From: Fimbriimonadaceae bacterium
GTDB taxonomy: Bacteria > Armatimonadota > Fimbriimonadia > Fimbriimonadales > Fimbriimonadaceae
DNA: 64,000 nt
Assembly: GCA_022843485.1 (NCBI GenBank)
Contig: JALHNM010000002.1
Coordinates: 158,238 to 222,237, forward strand
Reading direction: 5' to 3'
Made by a program: the position numbers and the translations under genes. Shown here in pieces: positions 40,505 through 49,126 of this stretch. Position 1 is the stretch's first letter. Each line of letters begins with the position of its first letter. Under the pieces are notes generated by a model, which saw only the letters and a list, made by a program, of their open reading frames with translations, was not told the DNA's origin and ran no database searches.

Positions 40505-42106
40505 ATGCGACTGTGGCCCTTCGCCCTCGCCGCCCTCGCCCTGTGCGCCGTAGGCTGCCAGCCCGGCCGGTTCTCCGAGACGACGTCTCAAGCCCAAGCC
40601 GGGGTGTTCCGCTATCCGATCGTGACGAACCCGACCACGATGGACCCCCACCTGGTCCAGGACGGCGACACGATCGACCTACTCCAACACATGTACGAAG
40701 GCCTCGTCGGCTGGGGCACGAACAACGAGCCGGTCGGCCTCCTCGCCGAGACCTGGACGACTAGCCCCGATGGGAAGGTGTGGACGTTCACACTCCGCAG
40801 CGGGGCCAAGTTCCACAACGGTCGTCCCGTCACCGCCGAGGACGTGAAGTGGAGCTTCGAGCGCGCCACGGACCCCAAGCTCGCCTCCCCCGTCGCCGAC
40901 GCCTACCTGAGCGATATCGTCGGGGTCACCGAGAAGGTCAACGGCAAGGCCGCTGAGATCGCCGGGGTGAAGGCCACCGGGCCCCTTACAGTGGAGATCA
41001 CGCTCAAGGCCCCTGCCCCTTACTTCCTGGGCAAGCTGACGTATATCGTCTCCGCCGTCCTTCCGAAGGAGTCCGTGCCCGCCGATGGACCGATCATCGA
41101 GACCGGCCAGATGGTCGGCACCGGGCCCTTCAAGCTGGAGAGCTTCAAGCCCCAGCAGCTCGTCGTCCTCGCCGCGAACAAGGACTACTACCTCGGGGCT
41201 CCGAAGGTCGAGAAGATCGAACGGCTCGTCGTCGGCGACGCCGTGACCAGGCTGGCCAAGTTCAAGAACGGCGAGGTCGACCTTGTCATGCTCGAGCGCC
41301 AAGACATCGCGGGCATCGAGAAGGACGCCGCGCTGAAGCCGCAGCTCAAGCTCTTCCCGCGTCCGGCCCTGTGGTACGTCGGCCTGAACCAAGTCGCCAT
41401 CTCCCAGTTCCGCGACGTCCGCGTCCGGCAGGCGTTCGCCCACGCGATCGACAAGCGCCGGATCGTGGACGAGCTGCTCGGCGGGGTCAACACCGTCGCC
41501 AACTCGATCGTGCCGCCCGGCATCCCTGGCGGCGCGAGGACCGACGCCAAGGCGATCCCGTTCGACCCGGCACGAGGGAAGGCCCTCCTCGCCGAAGCCG
41601 GGTTCCCGAACGGGCTCGGGTTCCCGTCCCTCACGATCACCTTCCGCGAGGACCGGCCCGACATCAAGACCGTTGCCGAGGCCGTCGCAAGCGACCTGAA
41701 GACTCACCTCAACGTCGACGTGAAGCTCCAGACCATGGAGTGGGGGGCCTACCTGCAGAAGTACAACCGCAAGGAGCAGGCGTTCTTCCACATGCGCTGG
41801 GCGGCGGACTACCTCGACCCGCAGAACTTCCTGAGCCATATGCTCGCGACGAACGGGCCGGAGAACAAGATCGGCTATAGCAACCCCGAGTTCGACCGCC
41901 TGACGAGCGAGGCCGACCGGCTCCTCTCGATGGAGGAGCGGCTCCCGCTCTACGCGCAGGCCGAGGACATCGCGCTGCAGGACGCGGTCTGGATCCCGGT
42001 CTACTTCCAGCGCGACGCGGAGCTGATCAGCCCCCGGGTCCAAGGCCTGAGGGAGTCCCTGTTCGGCCACCTTCCGCATACGTCCGTGTCCGTCGCAGCG
42101 AAGTAG
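40505..42106 (+). CDS. ABC transporter substrate-binding lipoprotein, family 5 (peptide type)
   Basis: A 533-residue solute-binding lipoprotein with a signal and lipobox ending LCAVGC at residue 18. Family-5 landmarks: NPTTMDPHLVQDGDTIDLLQHMYEGLVG, WTFTLRSGAKFHNGRPVTAEDVKWSFERA, GTGPFKLESFKPQQLVVLAANKDYY, and VRQAFAHAIDKRRIVDELLGG. Such proteins bind oligopeptides, nickel or sugars at the outer face of the inner membrane. No permease genes are adjacent. The AraC regulator follows after five bp, so the two are co-expressed, as if the pair formed a sensing or uptake unit with components elsewhere (for example the ATPase at 7.6 kb). Confidence 0.92.
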   Translation: MRLWPFALAALALCAVGCQPGRFSETTSQAQAGVFRYPIVTNPTTMDPHLVQDGDTIDLLQHMYEGLVGWGTNNEPVGLLAETWTTSPDGKVWTFTLRSGAKFHNGRPVTAEDVKWSFERATDPKLASPVADAYLSDIVGVTEKVNGKAAEIAGVKATGPLTVEITLKAPAPYFLGKLTYIVSAVLPKESVPADGPIIETGQMVGTGPFKLESFKPQQLVVLAANKDYYLGAPKVEKIERLVVGDAVTRLAKFKNGEVDLVMLERQDIAGIEKDAALKPQLKLFPRPALWYVGLNQVAISQFRDVRVRQAFAHAIDKRRIVDELLGGVNTVANSIVPPGIPGGARTDAKAIPFDPARGKALLAEAGFPNGLGFPSLTITFREDRPDIKTVAEAVASDLKTHLNVDVKLQTMEWGAYLQKYNRKEQAFFHMRWAADYLDPQNFLSHMLATNGPENKIGYSNPEFDRLTSEADRLLSMEERLPLYAQAEDIALQDAVWIPVYFQRDAELISPRVQGLRESLFGHLPHTSVSVAAK

Positions 42107-42111
42107 ACAGA

Positions 42112-43335
42112 GTGGCCTACAAGACGCACCGAGCCGAGTTCAGCCGTATCGAGGCGGCCCCGACCTGGCGTCCGGGGCCGGATCAGGAGTTGCTCAGAGT
42201 CCGGGGGGGCCGGGGGTGGCAGAGCAACGGGGGCATCGGTCGGCTCCACCCGGCCCGGGGCTTCCCGTACTCGCTGGAGGTGCCCCTGCCCGAAACGCCG
42301 GGTCGGCTCACGCGGGTCGGGATCGTCGGGGTGCTCGCCCTCTTCGCGGACCCGGCGGTCGAGCCGCCCGGCTCGATCGGGGGTGCTCTTGCCCTGGCGG
42401 GAGGGGAAGCGGTCGTCTCGAGGGTCAACCTCGTCCAGGGGCGTCATTACTCGGACGCGGCCCGGCTCGAGCCCGTCGAGCGGGTGAACGGGGATGGCAC
42501 CGAAGTTCGCAGCGTGGGCCAGACCCTGGCCGATGGGGTCCCGGTGCGGGTGGACGCGCTTTGGTGGGACGTACCGAGCGTCGAAGGCGCGACGACCCTC
42601 GTCCTGAGGACGTTCGCCACCCCCGCCAGCTTCGTCGTCTTCGACCTCGTCTTCGAGTGCGACGAGCGGCCGGTCTGCCCGTTCCGGGGCCAGGGCGACC
42701 GGATCTCCCTCGCCGAGATCGGCCAGATCCTGAGGCTCCGAGACCGGGCCCGGTTCGACCGGGCGCTCCTCCAGGCCTCCGAGTCCGTTCGGCAAGCCGA
42801 AGACCCGGACGAGGCCCGCAGCCTCGCCCTCACGTTCCTTGCAGTGGTCGCGGCCGCCCTGATGGGCCCGGATGCGCCCCGTGCCCTCCACTCCGCCCAG
42901 GTCGAGGCCGCCCGAAAGATGCTGGCCCTGGAGGACAGAGGGGCGATCGCCGCTGCGATGGACGACCGGGCCCGGGCCATGACCGCCCCCGTCCTACCCC
43001 GATGGCCCCAGTCCCACGACGGGCTGATCGACCGGGCCCTCGGGCTGCTCGAACGGAACTTCGCCCGCGACCTTCAGGACGAGGAGGTCGCGAACAGCCT
43101 CGGCCTCAGCACCTCGCACTTCCGCTACCTCTTCAAGCAGGCCACCCACCAGCCGTTCCGCAAGTACGTGGTCGGCCTCCGGCTCGAGAAGGCCCGGGAA
43201 CTGCTGCTCTCCACCGACCAGAGCGTGACCGAGGTCGCCCAGAGCGTCGGCTTCACCAGCCCGGCCCACTTCACCCGTGCCTTCGCTAAGCGGTTCGGCG
43301 AGGCCCCCTCCGCGGTCCGGACGAGGGGCCGCTGA
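42112..43335 (+). CDS. AraC-family regulator with novel sensor domain
   Basis: A 407-residue protein starting GTG five bp after the binding-protein stop. The last 105 residues are the double HTH of AraC/XylS: IDRALGLLERNFARDLQDEEVANSLGLSTSHFRYLFKQATHQPFRKYVVGLRLEKARELL and VTEVAQSVGFTSPAHFTRAFAKRFGEAPSAVR. The first 180 residues look like a beta-sandwich or jelly roll (GFPYSLEVPLPETPGRLTRVGIVG, LWWDVPSVEGATTLVLRTFATPASFVVFDLVFE), probably a ligand domain, but not the usual cupin. It probably controls its own operon in answer to the solute bound by the upstream lipoprotein; no operator was identified. Confidence 0.88.
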   Translation: MAYKTHRAEFSRIEAAPTWRPGPDQELLRVRGGRGWQSNGGIGRLHPARGFPYSLEVPLPETPGRLTRVGIVGVLALFADPAVEPPGSIGGALALAGGEAVVSRVNLVQGRHYSDAARLEPVERVNGDGTEVRSVGQTLADGVPVRVDALWWDVPSVEGATTLVLRTFATPASFVVFDLVFECDERPVCPFRGQGDRISLAEIGQILRLRDRARFDRALLQASESVRQAEDPDEARSLALTFLAVVAAALMGPDAPRALHSAQVEAARKMLALEDRGAIAAAMDDRARAMTAPVLPRWPQSHDGLIDRALGLLERNFARDLQDEEVANSLGLSTSHFRYLFKQATHQPFRKYVVGLRLEKARELLLSTDQSVTEVAQSVGFTSPAHFTRAFAKRFGEAPSAVRTRGR

Positions 43336-43416
43336 CCCCGGGTCAGGCCGAGTTCAGCCCGGAGGGGGCAGAAAACCACGTAGGTCGCCCAGTTGGAGAA
43401 GCCCCCAGGGTGAGCC

Positions 43417-43422
43417 AACAAT
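43417..43422 (+). promoter_or_regulatory. -10 box of leaderless small membrane gene
   Basis: AACAAT ends seven bases before the GTG at 43430. Its spacing matches the other leaderless starts, which supports the reality of the short gene behind it. Confidence 0.45.
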
Positions 43423-43429
43423 AGGGAAC

Positions 43430-43603
43430 GTGCTCATTGCAACGATCGCGCTCGGGTACGTGGCCACGGCGGCGGGGTTCCTCGCTTCCTGGGCCAGAAC
43501 GGCGGTCTGGGTCGAAGAAGACGCCCCGACGATGCCGGCCCGAACGACCCTGACCGTCGTAGAAGGCGGAAGGGGAGCGGGCGAGACCCGAAGCGCAGCC
43601 TAG
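43430..43603 (+). CDS. 57-residue single-pass membrane protein
   Basis: From a GTG seven bases after a -10 box the product is one membrane helix (LIATIALGYVATAAGFLASWA) and a 35-residue polar tail. Family unknown. A longer frame starts inside the AraC gene at 43277 but lacks any start signal. The 204-bp gap after it (43604-43807) has a strong hairpin and nothing else. Confidence 0.45.
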   Translation: MLIATIALGYVATAAGFLASWARTAVWVEEDAPTMPARTTLTVVEGGRGAGETRSAA

Positions 43604-43727
43604 GCGTCATCGCCCACCCGTCCACACGCCCCGAGGGGGCCGGACCGGGCAACGACAGCGGCGACAGGACGCACCCAGGCCCCCAGGGCGAACGGGCCGC
43701 GTCCCGACCAGATGAGCGAAACGGGCA

Positions 43728-43758
43728 CGGGGCCTCCCCGTCGAAGACGGGGGCCCCG
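43728..43758. terminator. Strong GC hairpin between small membrane gene and hypothetical gene
   Basis: Thirteen pairs in a nearly continuous stem (outer CGGGGCC/GGCCCCG, inner CCCGTC/GACGGG, two-base bulge, GAA loop). No T-run on either side. It may be a factor-dependent terminator or an RNA structure. Confidence 0.4.
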
Positions 43759-43807
43759 CAGTGCTCCCGGCGCCAAGAAGTGAAGCCGACGTGGCGCTAG
43801 GGGCGTC

Positions 43808-44923
43808 TTGATTGGTGGTGAGCCGTTTCGTGTCACAAGTCTCGAAAATGATCGTTCGGGCAAGAGGTCGCCAGACTCGCGCTTTCCCGACCTGGTCGTC
43901 GGTGGGCCTGCGGTGACCGCCGCCCTTGCCCTGCTCGTTCTCGCCCCTCGGCTCGTCGATCCGTCGCTCAACACTTACGTCGATTGGGTCGTCTACGTCG
44001 GTCACCAGGAGCCGTCCAAGGAGGTCCGTCAGTTCGTCAGCCCGTTTTTCAACGACGGACGCCCGGTGGCCTGGGACTCGGTAAAGGGGATCGAGGCCAA
44101 GCCGCTGACGGACGCCCGGGGCATGGTGTTCGTCGAGCGGGACTTATTCGGACTGGCCTCGCTCCGGGACGGCGTCGCCCTCTTGAGTGCGGCGCGGATC
44201 GACGAGCAGACCGGTCAAGTCGAACTCCCCCTCTCCGCGCTCTCTACCGAGGGTCTCAAGACGGCCCGGGCGGTTCTGGCCGGCGGACACACGAGGAAGT
44301 TCCTCTCGATGGGTCTCGACGATCTGCGGACGGCGAGCGTCGAGTTGACTCTGACCGTCGAGGTCGCCCTCAACGACCGCGGCCAGCGACTGACGGCGGT
44401 CGGATGGCCGTCGAACGGTACGAGGCCCCCCCGCCACACGTTCGACCCCCGCGAACTCGAGACCCCGGCCGACACGCGCCTGCCCACGCCCCGGCCCCTC
44501 GCTGGCTGGCGGGTCGTCTCGTTGTCGGGCGAGTTGGTCGTCTCGAGGATGGAGGCCGTGGTCGAACTCGTCGTGACCCCCAGACTCAGGGAAGCGAGGG
44601 AGGTTGAACGAGAGTACTCGTCCCGGGCACGGGCCCTGACCGACCAACTCGTCCGGCTCGAGAAGGACTCCCTCGGCGGGGGAATCACCGGCACGGAGAA
44701 GCGATGGGCCGACCTCGACCCGAAGCTTCGGAAGACGCTCTTCCGAAGCCGACAGGTGTTCGTCGGTCGGGAGGGGATGAGTGACGCTGAGGTCAGCGAC
44801 TACCTGGGGCGAGCGGAGATCGTTGGCCACCGCCTGTCGCTCTACGTCCGATCGCACGTCCGCGACGAGATGGGGTTCGCGAGCGGCTCGACCCCTCTCT
44901 GGCACTTCATCGGACGCCCCTAG
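43808..44923 (+). CDS. Exported or membrane-anchored protein of unknown function
   Basis: The frame from TTG 43808 gives 371 residues; a GTG at 43913 would give 336 and put a hydrophobic stretch (TAALALLVLAPRLVD) right at the N-terminus as a signal or anchor, so I favour the shorter form without being sure. The rest is a soluble alpha/beta protein with a long charged helix near residues 260-290 (REVEREYSSRARALTDQLVRLEK). No family recognised. It converges on the M32 carboxypeptidase gene, sharing the bases CTAG at their stops. Confidence 0.6.
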   Translation: MIGGEPFRVTSLENDRSGKRSPDSRFPDLVVGGPAVTAALALLVLAPRLVDPSLNTYVDWVVYVGHQEPSKEVRQFVSPFFNDGRPVAWDSVKGIEAKPLTDARGMVFVERDLFGLASLRDGVALLSAARIDEQTGQVELPLSALSTEGLKTARAVLAGGHTRKFLSMGLDDLRTASVELTLTVEVALNDRGQRLTAVGWPSNGTRPPRHTFDPRELETPADTRLPTPRPLAGWRVVSLSGELVVSRMEAVVELVVTPRLREAREVEREYSSRARALTDQLVRLEKDSLGGGITGTEKRWADLDPKLRKTLFRSRQVFVGREGMSDAEVSDYLGRAEIVGHRLSLYVRSHVRDEMGFASGSTPLWHFIGRP

Positions 44924-46419
44924 GACGCCACGGTCTGGCGCAAGCCGTAGAGCCCTTCGTACTTCGCCGTGATCCCGTCGAGGTAGGGCTTGGCGTTCAG
45001 GCCCTCCCCGGTCACTCGCTTGATCAGCTCCTCCGGGGTGAAGTAGCTCCCGTGGCGGTAGATGTGCTCGCGAAGCCAGCCGAGGATCGGAGCGAAGTCG
45101 CCGTGGGCGATGAGGTCGAACGGGTCCCCGAGGTCGGCCGTCAACCGGCCCCAGAACTGGTAGCTCAGGATGTTGCCCATCGAGTAGGTGGGGAAGTAGC
45201 CGACCATCCCGCCCGACCAGTGGACGTCCTGCAGGCACCCGTCCCGGTTGTCCGGCGGGACGATCCCGAGGTACTGCCGGTACTTCTCGTTCCAGTACTC
45301 GGGCAGGTCGCGGACGCGCACCGCCTCCGTCAGCAGGTCGCACTCGGCCTCGTAACGCACCATGATGTGAAGGTTGTACGTGACCTCGTCCGCCTCGACT
45401 CGAATGAGCGACGGCTCGACCCGGTTGACGGCCTTGATAAACGTGTCGAGGTCGACGTCCGGCAGGGCGGGGAAGGCGCGCTTCAGATCCGGCAGGTAAC
45501 GCTGCCAGAAGGCGCGGGAGCGGCCGACGATGTTCTCCCACGTCCGGCTCTGGCTCTCGTGGACCCCGAGCGAGACACCGCCCGAGAGCGGGGTGCGGTC
45601 CCACTCCATCGGCGAGCCCTGTTCGTACATCCCGTGGCCGGCCTCGTGGAGGGTCCCGAAGATCGCGCTCGTGAGCTCGTCCAGGAACCGGGTCGTCAGC
45701 CGGACGTCGCCGACCGAGAAGTTCGTGCAGAAGGGGTGCGGCGCCGTGTCCTGGCGACCGCGATCGAAGTCGAACCCGACCGCCTTGGCGAGCATCGTGG
45801 TGAACTCCATCTGTGCCCCCTTGTCCCAATCGCCGTGGAGGAACGACCGGTCGGGCTCGACCCCGGACTCCTTGATCCGAGCGACCAACTCGACGAGCGG
45901 CTGGCGGATCGTGTCGAACATCGCGTCCCAGCCATTCTTGGTCGCGCCCTCTTCGTAGAGGTCGGTGAGGGCGTCGTAGGGGTGGTCCGTGTATCCCAGG
46001 TGACGGGCTTCCTCCCGGGCGATCTCGAAGAGCCGCTCGAGCGTCGGCGCGAAGGAGGCGAAGTCGTCCGCCTTTCGGGCGCGGACCCACTGCTCGTGGG
46101 CGAGGCTCGAGAGCCGGCTCTTCTCCTCGACGAGCGAGGACGGGATCTTGGTGGCCTTCTCGAGGTCGCGCCGGACGATGCGGAGGAGGGCGGCGTCCTC
46201 GTCGCTCTCGGGCCGGGCTTCGTCCGCGAGCCGGAGCGTCTCGTCGCTCACCGTGAGGTCGTGGGACATGCGGCTCAGCCGGCTCACGTGCTCGGCCCGG
46301 GCCTCGCCGCCGCCCTGCGGCATGTAGCACTGCTGGTCCCAATCCATCACGCCGACCGCGTTGTGGAGCGCGTCGATGTCGGCGAGACGGGCCTTCAAGG
46401 ATTCGAGGGTCGTCGGCAT
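44920..46419 (-). CDS. M32 metallocarboxypeptidase (carboxypeptidase Taq type)
   Basis: A 499-residue zinc carboxypeptidase, the standard length of the family, acting in the cytosol on the C-termini of peptides. The zinc site is HEAGH (His258, Glu259, His262) in FGTLHEAGHGMYEQG, followed by the third ligand in SLGVHESQSRTWENIVGRS; DWDQQCYMPQGGGEARAEHVS and IRVEADEVTYNLHIMVRYE are further hallmarks. The start ATG lies ten bases after a TATGCT box. The longer open frame to 47691 runs antisense-like through the GH65 gene and is rejected. Confidence 0.95.
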   Translation of the reverse strand: MPTTLESLKARLADIDALHNAVGVMDWDQQCYMPQGGGEARAEHVSRLSRMSHDLTVSDETLRLADEARPESDEDAALLRIVRRDLEKATKIPSSLVEEKSRLSSLAHEQWVRARKADDFASFAPTLERLFEIAREEARHLGYTDHPYDALTDLYEEGATKNGWDAMFDTIRQPLVELVARIKESGVEPDRSFLHGDWDKGAQMEFTTMLAKAVGFDFDRGRQDTAPHPFCTNFSVGDVRLTTRFLDELTSAIFGTLHEAGHGMYEQGSPMEWDRTPLSGGVSLGVHESQSRTWENIVGRSRAFWQRYLPDLKRAFPALPDVDLDTFIKAVNRVEPSLIRVEADEVTYNLHIMVRYEAECDLLTEAVRVRDLPEYWNEKYRQYLGIVPPDNRDGCLQDVHWSGGMVGYFPTYSMGNILSYQFWGRLTADLGDPFDLIAHGDFAPILGWLREHIYRHGSYFTPEELIKRVTGEGLNAKPYLDGITAKYEGLYGLRQTVAS

Positions 46420-46460
46420 GGTTGAACCGAGCATACCGCCGCCCGGCTCCCCGGGGGCCC

Positions 46461-48344
46461 TCACGGCCCGAGCCGCTCGACCCGGATCTGGGTGCCGCTC
46501 GCCGTGAGCCGGTACCGTTCGCCGAGCACTTCCAGGCCCTCCACCGTCACCCGCTTCCACTCCGACGGCAGCCGGGGCCGGGCGCTGAGCCAATACCCGC
46601 GACGGAGCTTGACCTTCCACGGCGCGCCTACCGGTTCGACCCGGTCGATCCGCAACCCGAGGAACCCGTAGAGCACGGTGTTCAGCGCCCCCGCCGCCCC
46701 GGTCGCGAAGTACGTGTTCTTCCCGTTCCTGGCCTCGCTGAACAGCAGGAACGGGTTGGCCGTGTAGGGCTGCCAGGCCCGCCTCCACTCCTGGAGCGCG
46801 ACGTCCGGGTCGCCGAACCGAGCCCGCACCGTGGCGTCGATCGCATGGCTCATCGCAGGGCCGTTGGGCGTCGATTTCCCTGCGAACCGCTCTAGCAAGA
46901 CTGCCGCTTGCCGCTCGGCGCCCGGGTCCTGCAGCGGCCAGACCGCGAGCAGCGCCGCCGCCTGCTTGTAGCCCTTGCCGGGGTCGTCGTCGAACGTGGT
47001 GTAGCCGCGCCCGTCGCCCGGCCGCTTGACCTCGCCCGGTAGCGCCAGCCCCGCCCGCCGGACGCACCACTCGGCCACAACGTTCGTGTACAGGTCGTTC
47101 CGGGCGTCGACCTTGAACTCGTCCGGGGACATCGTGTTCAGGACGCCGATCCGGCCGTCTGGAAGGCGGCTCAGCCGAGCGAGGTAGAAGTGCCCCGCGC
47201 CCTGGAGCACCTCGTCCGCTACCTGGTCTTCGGCCAAGCCCAGGGCGGCCGCCTTGTCGAACCAGAACGCGGCCGTCCCCGTCACGTGGTGCTGGTACCG
47301 AGCCTCTCCGGGCGCCTGCTCGTCGCCCCGCTTGGCCGATTCCCAGGGGAACATCAGGCCGGGCCCGGGGGTGGCAGTGACCGGGGACTCGACCTGGCCG
47401 ATCCGCAAGCGACGTCCTCCAGTGAACCAGGCGTCGAAGTTCCGACGGGCCTGAGCGAGGGTTCGGGCCCGGTGAGCGGGGACCGCCCGAGCGAGCCGGG
47501 GTTCCAGGAACGCGAGGGCAGGGAAGATCCATGCGTCCGCGTCCCAAAACTGGCGCCCGCCGTACCGAGTGTGGGACAGACCGAACGGAGACACCGGCTC
47601 CCCTTCGAGGCGCGGCACCGACACGAGCAGCGTGCTCAGGAACGAAGACACCGCCCTTCCATCCTCTGGGGGGCCCTCGATCGTGATCCATGCCCGTGTC
47701 GGCTCTGCGCTCGGTGCCGCACCGTCGAGTCGGAGCTCGACGGATCTGGACACGAACGTCACCCCCGGCGGCGGAGCCACGGACTTATCTGGCGGCCCGG
47801 AGCCTGAGCGCTGAGTCACGGTCAGTCGGGGCTCCCAGTCCGGACGGAGAGTGCCGGTGCCCGCTTCGATCTGGAGATCGACCAGGCTCCGCGACCAGAC
47901 TGAGACCTCGGCGGTCAGAGATCTCGACCCGGGTTCCGTCACCTGGCGGACGATCACAACGTGCCCCTCGGCCGCGGTCCAGGCCGTCTGGCACCAGAAC
48001 CCGCCCGCCGCTTGCTGTGCGTAGGGTCGAGCGGGGTCAGGTGCCGTCGGTCGACCGTCGACCAGTATCCGGAACTGGAGCCCGGTCGTCACGCTCTCCA
48101 GGGACTCGGGCGCGCGCGACCCCCAAGCCCCGGTCACGAGGAGCGGCTGGCCCTGCCACGTGCCGTCCGGGGCGATGCGCGTCCCGAACCAGCCGTTCGC
48201 CACGAGCGGGAGCGGCCCCGCGCCCGGGCGGGTGACGGTGTTCGGCTCGGAGGCCCAGAGCGGCATCGGCACAGGCTGGGACCCGGGCCCGCACCCGGCC
48301 CCAAGAACGACGAAGGCCACGACCCCCAGCGACACCGTCCGCAC
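46461..48344 (-). CDS. GH65-family lipoprotein (glucosidase/trehalase-like)
   Basis: From the GTG at 48344 the protein is 627 residues with a signal peptide ending in the lipobox VLGAGC. GH65 features are clear: GGRQFWDADAWIFPALAFLEPRLARAVPAHRARTLAQAR, GLMFPWESAKRGDE, the HHVTGTAAFWFDKAA helix and TMSPDEFKVDARNDLYTNVVAEW, whose PDE holds the catalytic acid Glu and matches GPDEYH in the family. Members are maltose, trehalose and kojibiose phosphorylases or inverting glucosidases; the exported lipoprotein form and the WDADAW/FPWES pattern resemble acid trehalase and PGGHG-type glucosidases. It probably hydrolyses an alpha-glucoside in the periplasm. Confidence 0.88.
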   Translation of the reverse strand: MRTVSLGVVAFVVLGAGCGPGSQPVPMPLWASEPNTVTRPGAGPLPLVANGWFGTRIAPDGTWQGQPLLVTGAWGSRAPESLESVTTGLQFRILVDGRPTAPDPARPYAQQAAGGFWCQTAWTAAEGHVVIVRQVTEPGSRSLTAEVSVWSRSLVDLQIEAGTGTLRPDWEPRLTVTQRSGSGPPDKSVAPPPGVTFVSRSVELRLDGAAPSAEPTRAWITIEGPPEDGRAVSSFLSTLLVSVPRLEGEPVSPFGLSHTRYGGRQFWDADAWIFPALAFLEPRLARAVPAHRARTLAQARRNFDAWFTGGRRLRIGQVESPVTATPGPGLMFPWESAKRGDEQAPGEARYQHHVTGTAAFWFDKAAALGLAEDQVADEVLQGAGHFYLARLSRLPDGRIGVLNTMSPDEFKVDARNDLYTNVVAEWCVRRAGLALPGEVKRPGDGRGYTTFDDDPGKGYKQAAALLAVWPLQDPGAERQAAVLLERFAGKSTPNGPAMSHAIDATVRARFGDPDVALQEWRRAWQPYTANPFLLFSEARNGKNTYFATGAAGALNTVLYGFLGLRIDRVEPVGAPWKVKLRRGYWLSARPRLPSEWKRVTVEGLEVLGERYRLTASGTQIRVERLGP

Positions 48345-48370
48345 GGCCCAAGGATGGCACGTCCCGTGGC

Positions 48371-48376
48371 CAGAAT
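48371..48376. promoter_or_regulatory. Overlapping divergent -10 boxes, GH65 gene and dienelactone hydrolase
   Basis: CAGAAT on the plus strand ends five bases before the ATG at 48382. On the minus strand the complementary TATTCT (48377-48372) serves the GH65 gene with a leader of about 20 nt. Confidence 0.4.
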
Positions 48377-48381
48377 AGACC

Positions 48382-49062
48382 ATGGCCGGCACGTCGATCC
48401 GATTCCAAGGCAACGGTAACGAGTTCGGGGGCTACCTCGCCTCCAGCGCGATGGGGAAGGGCCCCGGCGTCATCGTCATCCAAGAGTGGTGGGGGCTCAA
48501 CGACCAGATCAAGCGGACGGCGGACCGGTTCGCGGAAGCGGGGTTCACCGCGCTCGCTCCCGACTTCTACCACGGCAAGGTCACCGCCGAACCGGACGAG
48601 GCGGGGTCACTGATGATGGCCCTCAACATCGACGACGCGGCGCTTGTCATCCGAGGGGCCATCGACGCCCTGCTCGCGCACGAATCGACGTCTGGCGACC
48701 GGGTCGGCACCGTCGGCTACTGCATGGGCGGCCAGCTCTCGATGTTCGCCGCCGCGATCGACCCCCGGGTGGGAGCGTGCGTCAACTACTACGGCATCCA
48801 CCCGAACGTCCACCCGCCGTTCGAGGCGCTGGAGGCCCCCGTGCTCGGCCTCTTCGCCGAGCACGACGCCTATGCCTCTCCGGAAGCCGTCGGCGCCCTT
48901 TCCGCCCAGCTCACCGCCCTCGGCAGGGCCCACGAGTTCCACACCTACCCCGGCACCCAGCACGCCTTTGCCAACGACGACCGGGCGCAGGTCTACGACG
49001 CGACCGCCGCCGAGGACGCGTGGTCGCGCACCCTCGCCCTCTTCCGAGAGCGCCTGGGGTGA
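48382..49062 (+). CDS. Dienelactone hydrolase family protein
   Basis: A 226-residue alpha/beta hydrolase. GVIVIQEWWGLNDQIKRTADRFAEAGFTALAPDFYHG is the family N-terminus, GYCMGGQ carries the nucleophilic cysteine, EHDAYASPEAV the Asp and TQHAFANDDR the His. Classical members open dienelactones in chloroaromatic breakdown, but most genomic members have broader esterase roles, so a general hydrolase is the safer call. A terminator active on the opposite strand follows the stop. Confidence 0.92.
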   Translation: MAGTSIRFQGNGNEFGGYLASSAMGKGPGVIVIQEWWGLNDQIKRTADRFAEAGFTALAPDFYHGKVTAEPDEAGSLMMALNIDDAALVIRGAIDALLAHESTSGDRVGTVGYCMGGQLSMFAAAIDPRVGACVNYYGIHPNVHPPFEALEAPVLGLFAEHDAYASPEAVGALSAQLTALGRAHEFHTYPGTQHAFANDDRAQVYDATAAEDAWSRTLALFRERLG

Positions 49063-49098
49063 AAAAAGAAGGGGCCCGGTCGCGATCGACCGGGCCCC
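49061..49098 (-). terminator. Strong intrinsic terminator of thioredoxin-fold gene, possibly bidirectional
   Basis: A perfect 12-bp stem (GGGGCCCGGTCG/CGACCGGGCCCC, loop CGAT) at 49071-49098. On the minus strand it is followed by TTCTTTTTTC, giving a textbook terminator for the gene at 49127-49675. On the plus strand the tail is GAGTTCGACCTTT, much weaker. Confidence 0.85.
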
Positions 49099-49126
49099 GA
49101 GTTCGACCTTTAGCTCCCTCAGGGGG

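Noticed and set aside
46420-47691. N-terminal extension of the M32 carboxypeptidase frame
   Set aside because: It runs in a second frame of the GH65 gene on the same strand; the M32 family has about 500 residues, which the ATG at 46419 gives.
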